A model generated the notes under the pieces. That model worked only from the letters and a program-made list of their open reading frames with translations, did no database searches and was not told where the DNA came from. From Oscillospiraceae bacterium (GTDB lineage: Bacteria; Bacillota; Clostridia; Oscillospirales; Oscillospiraceae): a stretch of DNA of 64,000 bases. Within the stretch, counting starts at the first letter, position 1, and every line of letters starts with the position of its first letter. Positions 27,729 through 37,040 of the stretch are shown piece by piece. The stretch lies in NCBI GenBank assembly GCA_015068245.1, contig SVKU01000003.1:92614-156613 (forward strand), written 5' to 3'. A program made the translations under genes and the position numbers.

Positions 27729-29461
27729 ATGAAAAAGAGGTTCCTTTCCCTGATACTGACATTGTGTATCGTGTTTGGTGCACTACCCGTGTTTGCCATG
27801 GCGACGACCCTTTCTGATGGCTATATTACCGACGAAAGCGGAATAATGTCTTACATTAAGGCTGGAAATGTCATTGATGTCCATGGCTTGTTTGACGATG
27901 GTTCTGATGATGGAATATGGATAAAGACCACTTATAACAATGGTGGTTATCAAGTTGCAAGAGACTTGCCTAATGACGCATCCGTTGCTGCTGAAGCAAA
28001 GTTTGTCAACGGCGGTCACTACATTCAGCTCAACTATACCGTAACCGCAGGAGACACCGAAATTGAAGGCGGCAAATTGGCAGTACATTCTGACATCATG
28101 ATCGGAGATAACGACCGCGCCGATGTTGAAGTAATCAAGAATTCCAATGGCGATGCTATCGGTCTGAAGATGGCCGATACTAAAAATGGCTCACCTACCG
28201 AAGGTGCTCAGTTCAACCTGTATTTCGCAGGTACCGGCGGAGTTACTCCTGTTACTACATATTGGTTTGGTTACTTTTATGTAGATTTTCTTATTGTTTT
28301 CTGCCTTTGAATGAGAATACCAAGTCTTCTTCAGGAACCTATGCGGCAGACTTTTCAAAACTTTCAGGTGCAGACAGCGGCTTTGCCGTTTCCTGGCACA
28401 ATATTGATCTTGCTGCCGGACAAAGCGAAACCTTTTCGCTTATCGTTGGCGTAGGCGAAGTTTCCGATCCTCCCGCATGGGACAGCGAAAACTCCGTATA
28501 TCTTACCATGGATGCAGAGGTTGATCAGAATAATCGTATTGTAAATGTCAGCGCTAAGGCAAAGGATGCAGACGGTTTGACCGATACTCTTTTCTACAGC
28601 GTGGACGGCGGTGATGGCGTAAACCTCGGCAGCGTAACGGCTGACGGAAATGTTAAAACCATCAATGGTGAAATCGACTTGACTGACTACGAACCCGGAA
28701 CCTATACTTTCGCTTTCTGGATCGTTAACTCCAACGGTGCAGCTTCCGAATCTGTCGAAAGAGAAATCACAATAAATGATGACGGCTCTATCGACGGTCT
28801 TGACTCCGGCGGCGAAGCACCCGAACAGACAGAAGATTCCAAAATCCCTTATATCATCCTCGGCGGTATTGTTTACGAAGTTCTCGAAGACAATGTTCCT
28901 GCATTGATGATGCCCGAAAAGCCCGGTGCCTTTGATGCAGCTCTTGATACTTACAGCATCTACATGGGAGACAAAGGTTTCTCAGACGTTGCAAAATCCG
29001 ACTGGTTCTATGGTGACGTTACTGCCCTTGCCAATAAGGGCGTAGTGGGCGGATACCCAGATGGCAGCTTCATGCCTTATGGCGAGGTGACCTGGGGAGA
29101 AGCTCTGAAGATGGTCATGAAGGCTGTGGGATATGGCGATATCGCTCCCACCGGCGACCATTGGGCAAGTGGGTATCTGGAAACCGCACTGGCTGATCTG
29201 CTTATTTCCGGTGAGGTAGAACTTGATGCAGTCATCACCCGTGAAGAAGTTGCAAATCTGACAGCACAGGCTCTCAAACTGGCTCCCGCCGGTATTGAGT
29301 ATCCTTTCGATGATGTTGCTCCCGAAGCAGCAGTAGCTCTGTATGCCGCCGGAATCATCAAGGGCAGCGCAGACGATGGACAGCTGCTGTTCCGTGCAGA
29401 AAGCACCATCACAAGAGCGGAGATGTCTGCCATAGTATGGCGAGTGTACTGCGTAAGATAG
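27729..29461 (+). pseudogene. SLH-domain surface protein, broken by a frameshift near 28286
   Basis: Two frames encode parts of one protein. 27729-28310 gives a signal peptide (MKKRFLSLILTLCIVFGALPVFA) and a beta-sandwich-like region ending in an aberrant hydrophobic tail. A second frame, -1 relative to the first, carries on from about 28286 to 29461 with an Ig-like region (near YLTMDAEVDQNNRIVNVSAKA) and about three SLH units (FSDVAKSDWFYGDVTALANKG, then VTWGEALKMVMKAVGY, then ITRAEMSAIVWRVY) that would bind pyruvylated cell-wall polymer. Joining at the T run GATTTTC gives a continuous reading VD-F-S-Y-C-F. Loss of one T in the run would explain it; a sequencing error, phase variation or true inactivation are all possible. 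The strong promoter and AAGGAGG site are intact. Confidence 0.75.
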
Positions 29462-29467
29462 TATAAT

Positions 29468-29503
29468 AACAAAGGAGCGGTTCGGAAGAATCGCTCCTTT
29501 GTT
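29468..29503 (+). terminator. Terminator after the SLH gene
   Basis: A 16-bp stem with one G-T pair (29468-29483 with 29488-29503), loop GGAA, weak T tract. Confidence 0.75.
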
Positions 29504-29525
29504 CAGCGTGTCAAAAAACTCAAAC

Positions 29526-29563
29526 CTGTCATTGCGAGCCATCGAAGATGGCGCGGCAATCCG
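29526..29563. repeat. Partial 'CTGTCATTGCGAG' repeat
   Basis: CTGTCATTGCGAG...GGCAATCCGTT matches the left part of the full unit at 59437-59525. The right half is absent. The following 29564-29687 contains a GTAGGG-type fragment (29625 and 29667) and no gene that I can support. Confidence 0.55.
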
Positions 29564-29687
29564 TTAAAGCAAGTTGGTTCAAAGCGTTGAATATACGGAT
29601 GTTAAAGTTGAAAGTTACGGGCTGTGTGTAGGGCGTGGACGTGCTCCTGCCGCTCCACAGAGCTGTAGGGAGCGGCATGCGTGTATA

Positions 29688-29930
29688 TCAAACCGCACGC
29701 CGTTCCACAAACCATCGATCGTTTTCAAGAAACAGATACGTTACCTTTCCCTGTATGCGGCAGGTGTAGCGTATGCCTGCACCGCCTGCTTTCAGGGATG
29801 CGGCACGGCGAACGTCCAGCACCCGGTCGATTTCATATATTCGTCCGTCCTCCCAGGTTATGGTCAGGGGACGAAGCTGACCGTCAACGCCGAACTCGGC
29901 AGTTACGGCTACATATACTTTTGGATCCAT
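29688..29930 (-). CDS. Small conserved protein encoded next to a Y-family polymerase, 80 aa
   Basis: An 80-aa protein with regular beta-strand-like sequence: TAEFGVDGQLRPLTITWEDG, IYEIDRVLDVRRAASLKAGG, and RYTCRIQGKVTYLFLEN. I recall similar proteins beside dinB-like genes in Clostridia, but know no assigned function. It lies 28 nt downstream of the polymerase on the same strand and so is probably SOS-induced with it. It could be an accessory factor of the polymerase; nothing in the sequence proves this. Confidence 0.72.
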   Translation of the reverse strand: MDPKVYVAVTAEFGVDGQLRPLTITWEDGRIYEIDRVLDVRRAASLKAGGAGIRYTCRIQGKVTYLFLENDRWFVERRAV

Positions 29931-29958
29931 GAAAACACCACCACATTACAGTTAACAG

Positions 29959-31209
29959 TTAATAATTAATCGGTTTTTTGACATATCTCACCGGGAAGAT
30001 AACGTGTTCTTCCTTGGGGTTTATACCGCTCAAAATCGGGTCAGTCAAGGTAACGGCACGGCGGACGGAAAAGTTGCCAAAGCGCCCACGAAGCTGATCT
30101 ACCGTTTCCTCCAGTGATTGACGGCGGATACGACGTTCCTCGTCCACAAACATGGACAGCTGAACGCAGCTGCCTGCGGCAGCAAGGTCGGTTGCCCGCA
30201 CGCCTATGCTGCGCAAAGGCATCTGCCAGTCGTAATTTTTATAAAACAGCTCCATGGCAGCTTGGTGCAGTTCGGAGGAAATACAGGTAGGCAAAGTCAG
30301 CTTTTTCTGACGTTCAAAGGTGTGCAGCTCACTGGTGCGTAAGTGTATTTGCACACCCCGGCATACAAACCCCTGTTCCCGCAGCCGCATGGCAACGCTT
30401 TCGCACAGAACATGGAACACCAGACTCACATCGTCGTTGTTTTCCAGATCTCTGGGGGAGGTGGTGCTGTTGCCGATGCTTTTTATTGCCGACGAATCGT
30501 CCATGTCGGCCACAGGCTCGCTGTCCAGCCCGTTGGCGAACCGCCACAGCATGCCGCCCCATTTTCCAAGAAAGGATTTGAGAAACAGCTGCTCCGACCG
30601 TGCCAGCTGACCGATGGTTTCAATACCGTATCGCCGAAGTTTTGCTGTTGTGGCAGGACCCACATAAAGCAGGTCGGAAGCGGGAAGCGACCAGACCTTA
30701 TCCTTGTAATTGTCCCGGTTTATGACCGTAAGACCATCGGGCTTTTTCATATCGCTGCCAAGTTTGGCAAATATCTTATTGTCTGCCACACCTACGGACA
30801 CGGTGATGCCAAGCTCGCTTTTGACACGCTTCATAATGGCCTTTGCAATATCCTCACCGCTGCCGAAACAACTGCCGCTTACGTCCAGCCAGGATTCGTC
30901 GATGCCGAAAGACTCTATATTTCGGGTGTAGTCTGAGTAAATATCCTTGACATAGCGGCAAAACCGCAGGTAAAGAGGGAAATTTGCCGGCAGCACCACC
31001 AACGATGGGCACTTCTGTTTCGCCTGCCAGATGGCTTCACCTGTTTTGACTCCGCATTTTTTTGCGGGAATATTTTTGGCGAGGATTATGCCGTGGCGCT
31101 GCCCGGGGTCACCGGCAACAGCCACAGGCTTATCCCGAAGCTCCGGATGGTGCAGACATTCTATGGCAGCATAACAGTGGTTGATATCCGAATGTAATAT
31201 GGTTCGCAT
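29959..31209 (-). CDS. dinB: Y-family DNA polymerase (DinB / Pol IV type)
   Basis: A 416-aa translesion polymerase. The N-terminal catalytic motif is LHSDINHCYAAIE (first Asp), the second acidic cluster is ESFGIDESWLDVSG near residue 106, and the finger/palm segment PAKKCGVKTGEAIWQA matches the DinB/UmuC family. A helix-hairpin-helix region (YVGPATTAKLRRYGIETIGQLA) and the little-finger domain follow. I take the ATG at 31209; a GTG at 31218 is also in frame. A LexA box and promoter lie directly upstream, so induction by DNA damage is expected. Confidence 0.92.
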   Translation of the reverse strand: MRTILHSDINHCYAAIECLHHPELRDKPVAVAGDPGQRHGIILAKNIPAKKCGVKTGEAIWQAKQKCPSLVVLPANFPLYLRFCRYVKDIYSDYTRNIESFGIDESWLDVSGSCFGSGEDIAKAIMKRVKSELGITVSVGVADNKIFAKLGSDMKKPDGLTVINRDNYKDKVWSLPASDLLYVGPATTAKLRRYGIETIGQLARSEQLFLKSFLGKWGGMLWRFANGLDSEPVADMDDSSAIKSIGNSTTSPRDLENNDDVSLVFHVLCESVAMRLREQGFVCRGVQIHLRTSELHTFERQKKLTLPTCISSELHQAAMELFYKNYDWQMPLRSIGVRATDLAAAGSCVQLSMFVDEERRIRRQSLEETVDQLRGRFGNFSVRRAVTLTDPILSGINPKEEHVIFPVRYVKKPINY

Positions 31210-31240
31210 GACCTGCACCCCGAAGATAAAATAATAACAC

Positions 31241-31254
31241 CGAACAAATGTTCG
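31241..31254. promoter_or_regulatory. LexA (SOS) box of dinB
   Basis: CGAACAAATGTTCG is an exact match to the Gram-positive LexA consensus CGAAC-N4-GTTCG. It begins 5 bp downstream of the -10 element, so bound LexA would block the transcription start. Confidence 0.9.
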
Positions 31255-31259
31255 ATGTT

Positions 31260-31288
31260 ATTATAATGCTGTTCGATTAAAAATGCAA
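31260..31288 (-). promoter_or_regulatory. Promoter of dinB
   Basis: On the minus strand TTGCAT (31288-31283), a 17-nt spacer and TATAAT (31265-31260). It begins 8 bp beyond the end of deoB, with no terminator between, so deoB readthrough may also reach dinB. Confidence 0.8.
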
Positions 31289-31296
31289 GAGGAAAA

Positions 31297-32433
31297 TTAT
31301 ATGATGCTTTCGCCGATGCTTGCTTCGATGCCAAAGGCATTCAAAACCGTTGCACCCACGTCGGCAAAGGTCTTGCGAATACCGGCATCACCGGGAACAA
31401 TGTTCTTATGCCACAGCAGAATGGGGATGTATTCCCTTGTATGGTCGGTGCCGGTGTAGGTGGGATCGCAGCCGTGGTCGGCGGTGATTATCAGCAGCCC
31501 ATCGCCCAAAGCGTCCATTATTTCGGGTATTGCCTTGTCAAACTCTTCCAGGGCGGAGGCATAACCAAAAAGGTCACGGCGGTGACCGTAAAGCATATCG
31601 TAGTCTATAAGGTTGACAAATATGAAACCGTCCTTTTCCCTTGCGAAACGGATGGTTTTTGCTATACCGTCGGCGTTGCCGGTGGTGGGGTTGGTTTCGG
31701 AAAAACCGGAACCTGAGAAAATATCGTAAGTCTTTCCCACGCCGATAACGGAAATCCCGTGCTGGGTGAGGATCTCCGGAACGGTCTTTTTCACAGGCAT
31801 GGCAGCGTAGTCATGACGGTTGCTGGTGCGGGTGTAGCTGCCGGAACTGCCCACAAAAGGTCTTGCAATCACGCGGCCAATGGCTGTGGTGCCGTTATCA
31901 AACATTTCTCTGGCAAGGTGACACCAGTGGTAAAGAGTCTCAAGAGGAACAACGTCTTCATGGGCGGCTATCTGAAAAACGCTGTCTGCCGAGGTATATA
32001 CAATGGGATACCCTGTTTTAACATGCTCGTCGCCAAGCCGCTGGATTATCTCCGTTCCGGAAGCCACCTCGTTGCCGATAACCTTTCTTCCTATGAGAGC
32101 TTCAAACTGACCGATAATCTCGGCAGGGAACCCGTTTTCGAAGGTGCTGAAAGGCTTTTCCGTAACCTCACCCATAAGCTCCCAGTGCCCCACAATGGAG
32201 TCTTTTCCGGCGGAAAGCTCGTCTGCCTTGCAATAAACGCCCAGGGGAACGGTGTCGGTTTTGCCAATTATATGTTTAAGTCCCAGCTTTGTCATGTTGG
32301 GGATGCGAAGATTGGGCATACGCTGAAGTATGTGCTGCAGTGTGGCTGCGCCTTCGTCGCCGTAATCTGCGGCATTGGGCAAAGCGCCGATTCCCACACT
32401 GTCCAGAACGATAACAAGAACTTTTTTAAACAT
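31297..32433 (-). CDS. deoB: Phosphopentomutase
   Basis: A 378-aa manganese enzyme of the alkaline phosphatase superfamily that interconverts (deoxy)ribose-1-phosphate and -5-phosphate in nucleoside salvage. The N-terminal metal site LDSVGIGALPNA, the central YTSADSVFQIAAHE segment near 148, and the C-terminal metal site ADHGCDPTYTGTDHTRE are all present. The length is normal. It is monocistronic here; no nucleoside phosphorylase or deoC gene is adjacent. Confidence 0.96.
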   Translation of the reverse strand: MFKKVLVIVLDSVGIGALPNAADYGDEGAATLQHILQRMPNLRIPNMTKLGLKHIIGKTDTVPLGVYCKADELSAGKDSIVGHWELMGEVTEKPFSTFENGFPAEIIGQFEALIGRKVIGNEVASGTEIIQRLGDEHVKTGYPIVYTSADSVFQIAAHEDVVPLETLYHWCHLAREMFDNGTTAIGRVIARPFVGSSGSYTRTSNRHDYAAMPVKKTVPEILTQHGISVIGVGKTYDIFSGSGFSETNPTTGNADGIAKTIRFAREKDGFIFVNLIDYDMLYGHRRDLFGYASALEEFDKAIPEIMDALGDGLLIITADHGCDPTYTGTDHTREYIPILLWHKNIVPGDAGIRKTFADVGATVLNAFGIEASIGESII

Positions 32434-32540
32434 GGTATTATTCCTTTTTTAAAATTCGGTTGTAAATATATTATCATCCTTCCGGGAGAAATAAAAGCAA
32501 AAAATAAACCATTGTGCATAAAAAGAAACGAATGTCTTTA

Positions 32541-32569
32541 TTTACTTTTTGGTGAAAACGTTGTATTCT
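32541..32569 (+). promoter_or_regulatory. Promoter of the SLH/beta-helix gene
   Basis: TTTACT (32541-32546), 17-nt spacer, TATTCT (32564-32569), about 45 nt before the gene. Confidence 0.6.
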
Positions 32570-32613
32570 AATATGGAGTAGATAAACTCACAGAAAATGA
32601 AAGGAGAAACAAA

Positions 32614-34584
32614 ATGAAAAAGAATCTTGTCAGGCTGCTTTGCCTGATAACCGTGCTGAGCCTTATGGCAATGCCCGCCATGGCCGAAGAGCCGGTACCT
32701 GTCGAAGCCCCCGCAGGAGATTACAGCACCATGCTTATCTCCGAAGCTCCCGCAGGCCTGTCTTTCACCGACGCAGCCGATATCACTGCTGTGGAAGCTG
32801 TGGAAAAACTGGTCGAAATGGGCGCAATCGGCGGCTATGAAGACGGCAGCTTCAAGCCTGCCAACACCATTACCCGTGAGGAAATGGCAAAAATGCTGGC
32901 TATCGTAGTGTCTCAGCTGGACGGCGAGAAGATCTCTGCCTCCAAGTCCACCGCTTTTGCCGACGTTGAAGGCCGCTGGTCTCAGGACTATGTGGAATAC
33001 TGCGTGGCAAAGGGCATGATCGATGGCCGCAGCGAAAACAAGTTTGACTATTCCAGCGACGTTACCGTTACCGAGACCGAAAAGATGCTCCTGGCTTATA
33101 TGGGCTTTACCGGTCTTACCGGCACTCGCTGGCAGTCCACCACCAATAACTATGCCGACCTTCTCGACCTGAGAAACGGTGTTGTTACCGCCAATGCAGA
33201 CCCCATCACCCGTGAAGAGGCTGCCATTGTTATCTGCAACGCCATTCAGGTTCTCAAGGACGTTGACATCGAATCCATTATTGCCAACCTGTCCGGTGTT
33301 GCCGGCAGCAGCGGCATGGGCGGCGGCGGTGGAATGCCCCCACCTCCTCCCGGTGGCGGCGGACCCGTTTCCTTCAGCTACTCTCCCACTGTAACTGAGC
33401 TTGAAACCAAGACTTATGACGATGTCGTATTCGGTGAATCCACCAACGCAACCGAAAATGCTGTCCGTGCCAAGGGCGATGTTGCGGCTGTTCTGAACAA
33501 CCCCACTGTCGTTAAGAGCGCAGGCGACACCGGCGGCGACGGCGCCAGCTTCTATGGCATCAACTCTGCTGTTATGGCGGCCGACAATTCCAATGTTGAG
33601 ATCAACGGCGGTACTGTTACCACCACTGCCAACGGCGCCAACGGTGTGTTCTCCTATGGCAAGGCAACCGTTACCGTTAAGGATCTTGTTGTCCGCACCA
33701 CCAAGAACGGCTCCGGCGGCATCATGGCAGCCGGCGGAGGCACCCTGTATGCTTTCAACTGCGACGTTGAGACCCTCGGCGGTTCTTCCGCAGCCATCCG
33801 TTCCGACAGAGGCGGCGGTACCATGAGAATCGACGGCGGTACTTATGTTTCCGGCGGCGGCGGCAGCCCTGCCATTTACGTTACTGCTGATATCGAAGCC
33901 AGAAACGCAACTCTGGTGGCCAAAATGTCTCAGGGTGTTGTTATTGAAGGCAAAAACTCCGTTTACATCGAGAACTGTGACCTGACCGGTGACGTTTGCG
34001 CCGAAGGCACCACTGCTGCCGACGACGACGAAAAGAGCAACATCATGGTCATGCAGTCCATGTCCGGCGACGCAGCTATCGGCCGCAGCAACTTCACCAT
34101 GAAGGGCGGCAAACTGACAGCTCTGTCCGGCAACATGTTCTATACCACCAACACTTCCTGCGATATCAATATCGAAAATGTTGAGTTGGTTTATGCAAAT
34201 GACGTATTCCTCATCTGCGCCTGCAATGAAAATGTCCGCAAGTGGGGTACTCCCGGTCTGAACGGCTCCAACTGCACTTTCACTGCCACCAACCAGCAGA
34301 TGAAGGGCGAGATCATTTATGATACCGCCAGCACTCTGAAGTTCAACATCTTCGAAGGCTCCAACCTCGAAGGCTTCTTCACCCGCCGCGACAAGTTCCA
34401 GGGCGGCAAGGGCGTTACCGTTACCGTTGACGCTACCAGCTCTTGGACCGTCACCGCTGACAGCGTTGTAAACACTCTCGTTATCGAGGAAGGTGCTGTT
34501 GTCAATGCTTCCAAGATGACCGTTGACGGTGTTGAGACTGTCATCGCTCCCGGCACCTACAACAACGTAGTTCTGTATAAGTAA
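32614..34584 (+). CDS. SLH-anchored beta-helix surface protein with a poly-Gly/Pro linker
   Basis: A 656-aa secreted protein. A signal peptide (cleavage near PAMAEE, residue 25) is followed by three SLH units (about 48-110, GGYEDGSFKPANTITREEMAKML; 110-165; 170-215), which would attach it to the cell-wall polymer. A linker GMGGGGGMPPPPPGGGGP (about 231-248) joins a long repetitive C-terminal half with short beta-strand repeats (N-x-x-V-E-I-N-G-G-T-V, T-M-R-I-D-G-G-T-Y, and so on), typical of right-handed parallel beta-helices. That half could be an adhesin or a polysaccharide-acting domain; no catalytic residues are evident. Codon use is highly biased, as in the other surface proteins here. 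Confidence 0.82.
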   Translation: MKKNLVRLLCLITVLSLMAMPAMAEEPVPVEAPAGDYSTMLISEAPAGLSFTDAADITAVEAVEKLVEMGAIGGYEDGSFKPANTITREEMAKMLAIVVSQLDGEKISASKSTAFADVEGRWSQDYVEYCVAKGMIDGRSENKFDYSSDVTVTETEKMLLAYMGFTGLTGTRWQSTTNNYADLLDLRNGVVTANADPITREEAAIVICNAIQVLKDVDIESIIANLSGVAGSSGMGGGGGMPPPPPGGGGPVSFSYSPTVTELETKTYDDVVFGESTNATENAVRAKGDVAAVLNNPTVVKSAGDTGGDGASFYGINSAVMAADNSNVEINGGTVTTTANGANGVFSYGKATVTVKDLVVRTTKNGSGGIMAAGGGTLYAFNCDVETLGGSSAAIRSDRGGGTMRIDGGTYVSGGGGSPAIYVTADIEARNATLVAKMSQGVVIEGKNSVYIENCDLTGDVCAEGTTAADDDEKSNIMVMQSMSGDAAIGRSNFTMKGGKLTALSGNMFYTTNTSCDINIENVELVYANDVFLICACNENVRKWGTPGLNGSNCTFTATNQQMKGEIIYDTASTLKFNIFEGSNLEGFFTRRDKFQGGKGVTVTVDATSSWTVTADSVVNTLVIEEGAVVNASKMTVDGVETVIAPGTYNNVVLYK

Positions 34585-34621
34585 AAACCAAGTCGGCTGT
34601 TAAGCCGGTGTGATTTAAGAT

Positions 34622-34719
34622 AAGCTGTCATTTCGAACGCTGATATGATCAGCGGAGAAATCCCTTCCAGATCAGGGGATCCTTCCGCCGACAAAGTCGA
34701 TGTTCGGGATGACAGCTTT
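34622..34719. repeat. Palindromic repeat, 'AAGCTGTCATTTCGAACG' family
   Basis: AAGCTGTCATTTCGAACG at the left is matched by GTTCGGGATGACAGCTT at the right, with inner arms around GCGGAGAAATCCC. It lies after the SLH/beta-helix gene and can act as its terminator. Confidence 0.7.
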
Positions 34720-34785
34720 TCGTTGTTGTGCCCGGTTGCATAATGTGATAATATATCAGCAACTAAATCACAAAGGCGGACAAAA

Positions 34786-35286
34786 ATGGAAATACGCAAA
34801 TCAACGGAAACAGATTTTGACGCAATAATGGGAATTTACGCATATGCCCGCAGCTTCATGGCGGAGCATGGTAACCCCAATCAGTGGGGACCTACAAACT
34901 GGCCGCCGGAAGAACTGATACACAGCGATATCGCTGCAGGAAACAGCTATGTCTGTATCAGCGACGGGAGAGTTGTGGGCACTTTTTACTTCATTTATGG
35001 CAAAGACATCGACCCTACCTATGCCGTTATAGAAGACGGTGACTGGCTGGATAACAGCCCCTACGGCGTTGTTCATAGGCTGGCAGGCGACGGCAGTGTC
35101 AAGGGTATTGGAGAGGCCTGCCTTGAATGGGTCTCGGGACAGTGCGGTCACATCAGGGTGGATACCCACGGTGACAATAAGGTGGTACAGAACCTGCTTA
35201 AAAAGCTGGGATTCACCCATTGCGGAACAATTTACGTTGAAGAGGACGATTATCCAAGACTGGCGTTTGAAAAGGTCAATGAATAA
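34786..35286 (+). CDS. GNAT family N-acetyltransferase
   Basis: A 166-aa acetyltransferase. The N-terminal MEIRKSTETDFDAIMGIYAYAR is a usual GNAT opening, GTFYFIYGKD the central strand, and GIGEACLEWVSGQCGHIRVDTH the pyrophosphate-binding region with NKVVQNLLKKLGFTHCG after it. The substrate is unknown. AAAGGCGG precedes the ATG. It is flanked by two members of one repeat family and by two beta-helix genes. Confidence 0.88.
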   Translation: MEIRKSTETDFDAIMGIYAYARSFMAEHGNPNQWGPTNWPPEELIHSDIAAGNSYVCISDGRVVGTFYFIYGKDIDPTYAVIEDGDWLDNSPYGVVHRLAGDGSVKGIGEACLEWVSGQCGHIRVDTHGDNKVVQNLLKKLGFTHCGTIYVEEDDYPRLAFEKVNE

Positions 35287-35292
35287 AAAATT

Positions 35293-35402
35293 GTCATTTC
35301 GATAGCGGTGGTACACCGCTGAGAAATCCCCATCTAACAGAAGGAGTTTTCCGTCATAAGATGGGGATTTCTCCGTCAGCAGAGCTGACGTTCGAAATGA
35401 CT
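35293..35402. repeat. Palindromic repeat, 'GTCATTTCGA' family
   Basis: GTCATTTCGA at 35293 pairs with TCGAAATGAC at 35393-35402; inner arms GAAATCCCCATCT and AGATGGGGATTTC also pair. It separates two convergent genes and is likely to terminate both. Confidence 0.75.
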
Positions 35403-35415
35403 GTTTTATTTGAAT

Positions 35416-36807
35416 TTACAGAACTATCAGCTTGCCTGCAGTGGGAAGCGCATATTCGCCCTTTTCCAACTTGCAGCCTTCGCCCGGGTATGCATAGATA
35501 ACGGGATCTCCGGGGCCACCGAAGCCGCCGGGGCCTTTAACACCGTCCAGCATATCAAGGGAAACATCGCCCATAAGCGTGACGTAAGAGGTGCCAACGG
35601 CATTCCACTTGCTGCCTTCGCTGAACCATACCTGAGGATTGCCGGAAATGGTGCCTTTCAGGTTGACATTCACGAAATGCAGATGCTGTTTGCGCTCGCT
35701 GTCGCTCATAAGGAAATCGCCGTCGATATCCATAGCCTCAAAGGTTATCTGAACACCGTAGCTTTCGGGACCCACAGTGCGGCGGGTGAAATACATACGG
35801 TCATCAGTGAGCTTGGATTCCACGATAACGCCGGTTTCGCTGCTGAGTTTGACGTTCTTCATGTAAATATCCACGTTGGTGCTCTTGCACAGGGCAATCT
35901 GATTGTTTACAGAGATGGAACTGTCCTGAATATCGATAACACCGATATCGTCCCAGTTTTCCATGCCGCCGTGGATAAGCATGCCGTATTTGTCGCAAGT
36001 CAGATCACAGCCCTTGATGATGAGGGAGGAGTTGCCGTCCTGAATAAAGCCCACGTTGCCGGAATGGAGCTTGCTGTTATAAAATGCCAGATGGCAGTCG
36101 TTGTCGGCATAGCCCACATAACCGTTGCCTTCGCAGTTTACGTTGCAGTCGTTGACCTCGGCATAGCAGTAACCGCCGCCTGCATCGGTGGAGACGGCTG
36201 CCCATGCGGCAGCATAAATATCACAATTGTAGAAGAAGGATTCGGAGTTGTCCATGGAAAGGTGAGTGCGGCAGTTGCCTCCAAGACCCAGGGGATAGGG
36301 AGGTTCCATCATGCCGGGGCCGATAACGGGGACGTAATCTTCGGGCAGGGGACCGCCGTATGATGCCAGCTTGGAGTTGTATACTTTCAAAGTGCCGCCG
36401 GAGGTGGCTATGGTGCAGCAGCGGGTTGCACCCCTGGTGACGATTTCCGAATCTTTTATAACGGTGGTGCCTTTTTCGTAGGTCAGCACACCTGCACCCT
36501 TGGAAGTAAAGTCGCTGCAGCCGGTACCGGACAGGGCAATGGAAGCCTTGTCTATTTCAACGCAGCTGGTTTCGCCTTTTACGACGATGGTGTTAAGACA
36601 GGGAACATCGCTTTCAAACTTGAGAGCATCTATTTTGGAAGCGGAAACGCCTGCATATTCGGGTGCGGAATGTTCGGCAGAAACTGCACCGTTTTCTACC
36701 CAGATAGCAGCATCGGTGACGGAGGGGACAGCGAATGCGCCGTTAAGTACCTGAACTTCGGGTTTTCTGCGTACACATGAATTGTGAGCCTGATTCTGAT
36801 TGGACAT
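35416..36807 (-). CDS. Beta-helix protein without signal peptide or SLH domain
   Basis: A 463-aa protein built of short beta-strand repeats (for example STNVDIYMKNVKLSSETGVI, NCDIYAAAWAAVSTDAGGG) resembling the C-terminal half of the protein at 32614. It ends with a Gly/Pro segment (VKGPGGFGGPGDP) and a compact C-terminus. There is no signal peptide: the N-terminus is MSNQNQAHNSCVRRKPEVQV, so it is predicted cytoplasmic or exported by another route. I chose the ATG at 36807, preceded by AAAGGAGA; the longer frame to 36825 has no site. Its cysteine content (more than ten) is unusual for a surface protein and fits a reducing interior. The function is unknown. Confidence 0.72.
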   Translation of the reverse strand: MSNQNQAHNSCVRRKPEVQVLNGAFAVPSVTDAAIWVENGAVSAEHSAPEYAGVSASKIDALKFESDVPCLNTIVVKGETSCVEIDKASIALSGTGCSDFTSKGAGVLTYEKGTTVIKDSEIVTRGATRCCTIATSGGTLKVYNSKLASYGGPLPEDYVPVIGPGMMEPPYPLGLGGNCRTHLSMDNSESFFYNCDIYAAAWAAVSTDAGGGYCYAEVNDCNVNCEGNGYVGYADNDCHLAFYNSKLHSGNVGFIQDGNSSLIIKGCDLTCDKYGMLIHGGMENWDDIGVIDIQDSSISVNNQIALCKSTNVDIYMKNVKLSSETGVIVESKLTDDRMYFTRRTVGPESYGVQITFEAMDIDGDFLMSDSERKQHLHFVNVNLKGTISGNPQVWFSEGSKWNAVGTSYVTLMGDVSLDMLDGVKGPGGFGGPGDPVIYAYPGEGCKLEKGEYALPTAGKLIVL

Positions 36808-36984
36808 CTGGATTCTCCTTTTCAATATTTATCTTTCTTAAATGATACCATAATTAAAGCGAGTGGGAAATATCAAATGCTGATTTTTAGTTTCAGTTTT
36901 ATCAGAGGTAATGTAGGGGGGTGCTCCCGACCCGTTTTATCATAATGGCTCAACAAAAAATTTTTCCAAATTCAAAAATAACAC

Positions 36985-37013
36985 TTGCATTTTACCAAAG
37001 TGTGTGATATCAT
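36985..37013 (+). promoter_or_regulatory. Promoter of the tRNA-Arg gene
   Basis: TTGCAT (36985-36990), 17-nt spacer, TATCAT (37008-37013), about 20 nt before the expected transcript start. The rest of 36808-36984 is AT-rich with a GTAGGG-type fragment near 36913. Confidence 0.65.
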
Positions 37014-37040
37014 AATCAGGCGCAAAAAGCGCATATGCAT

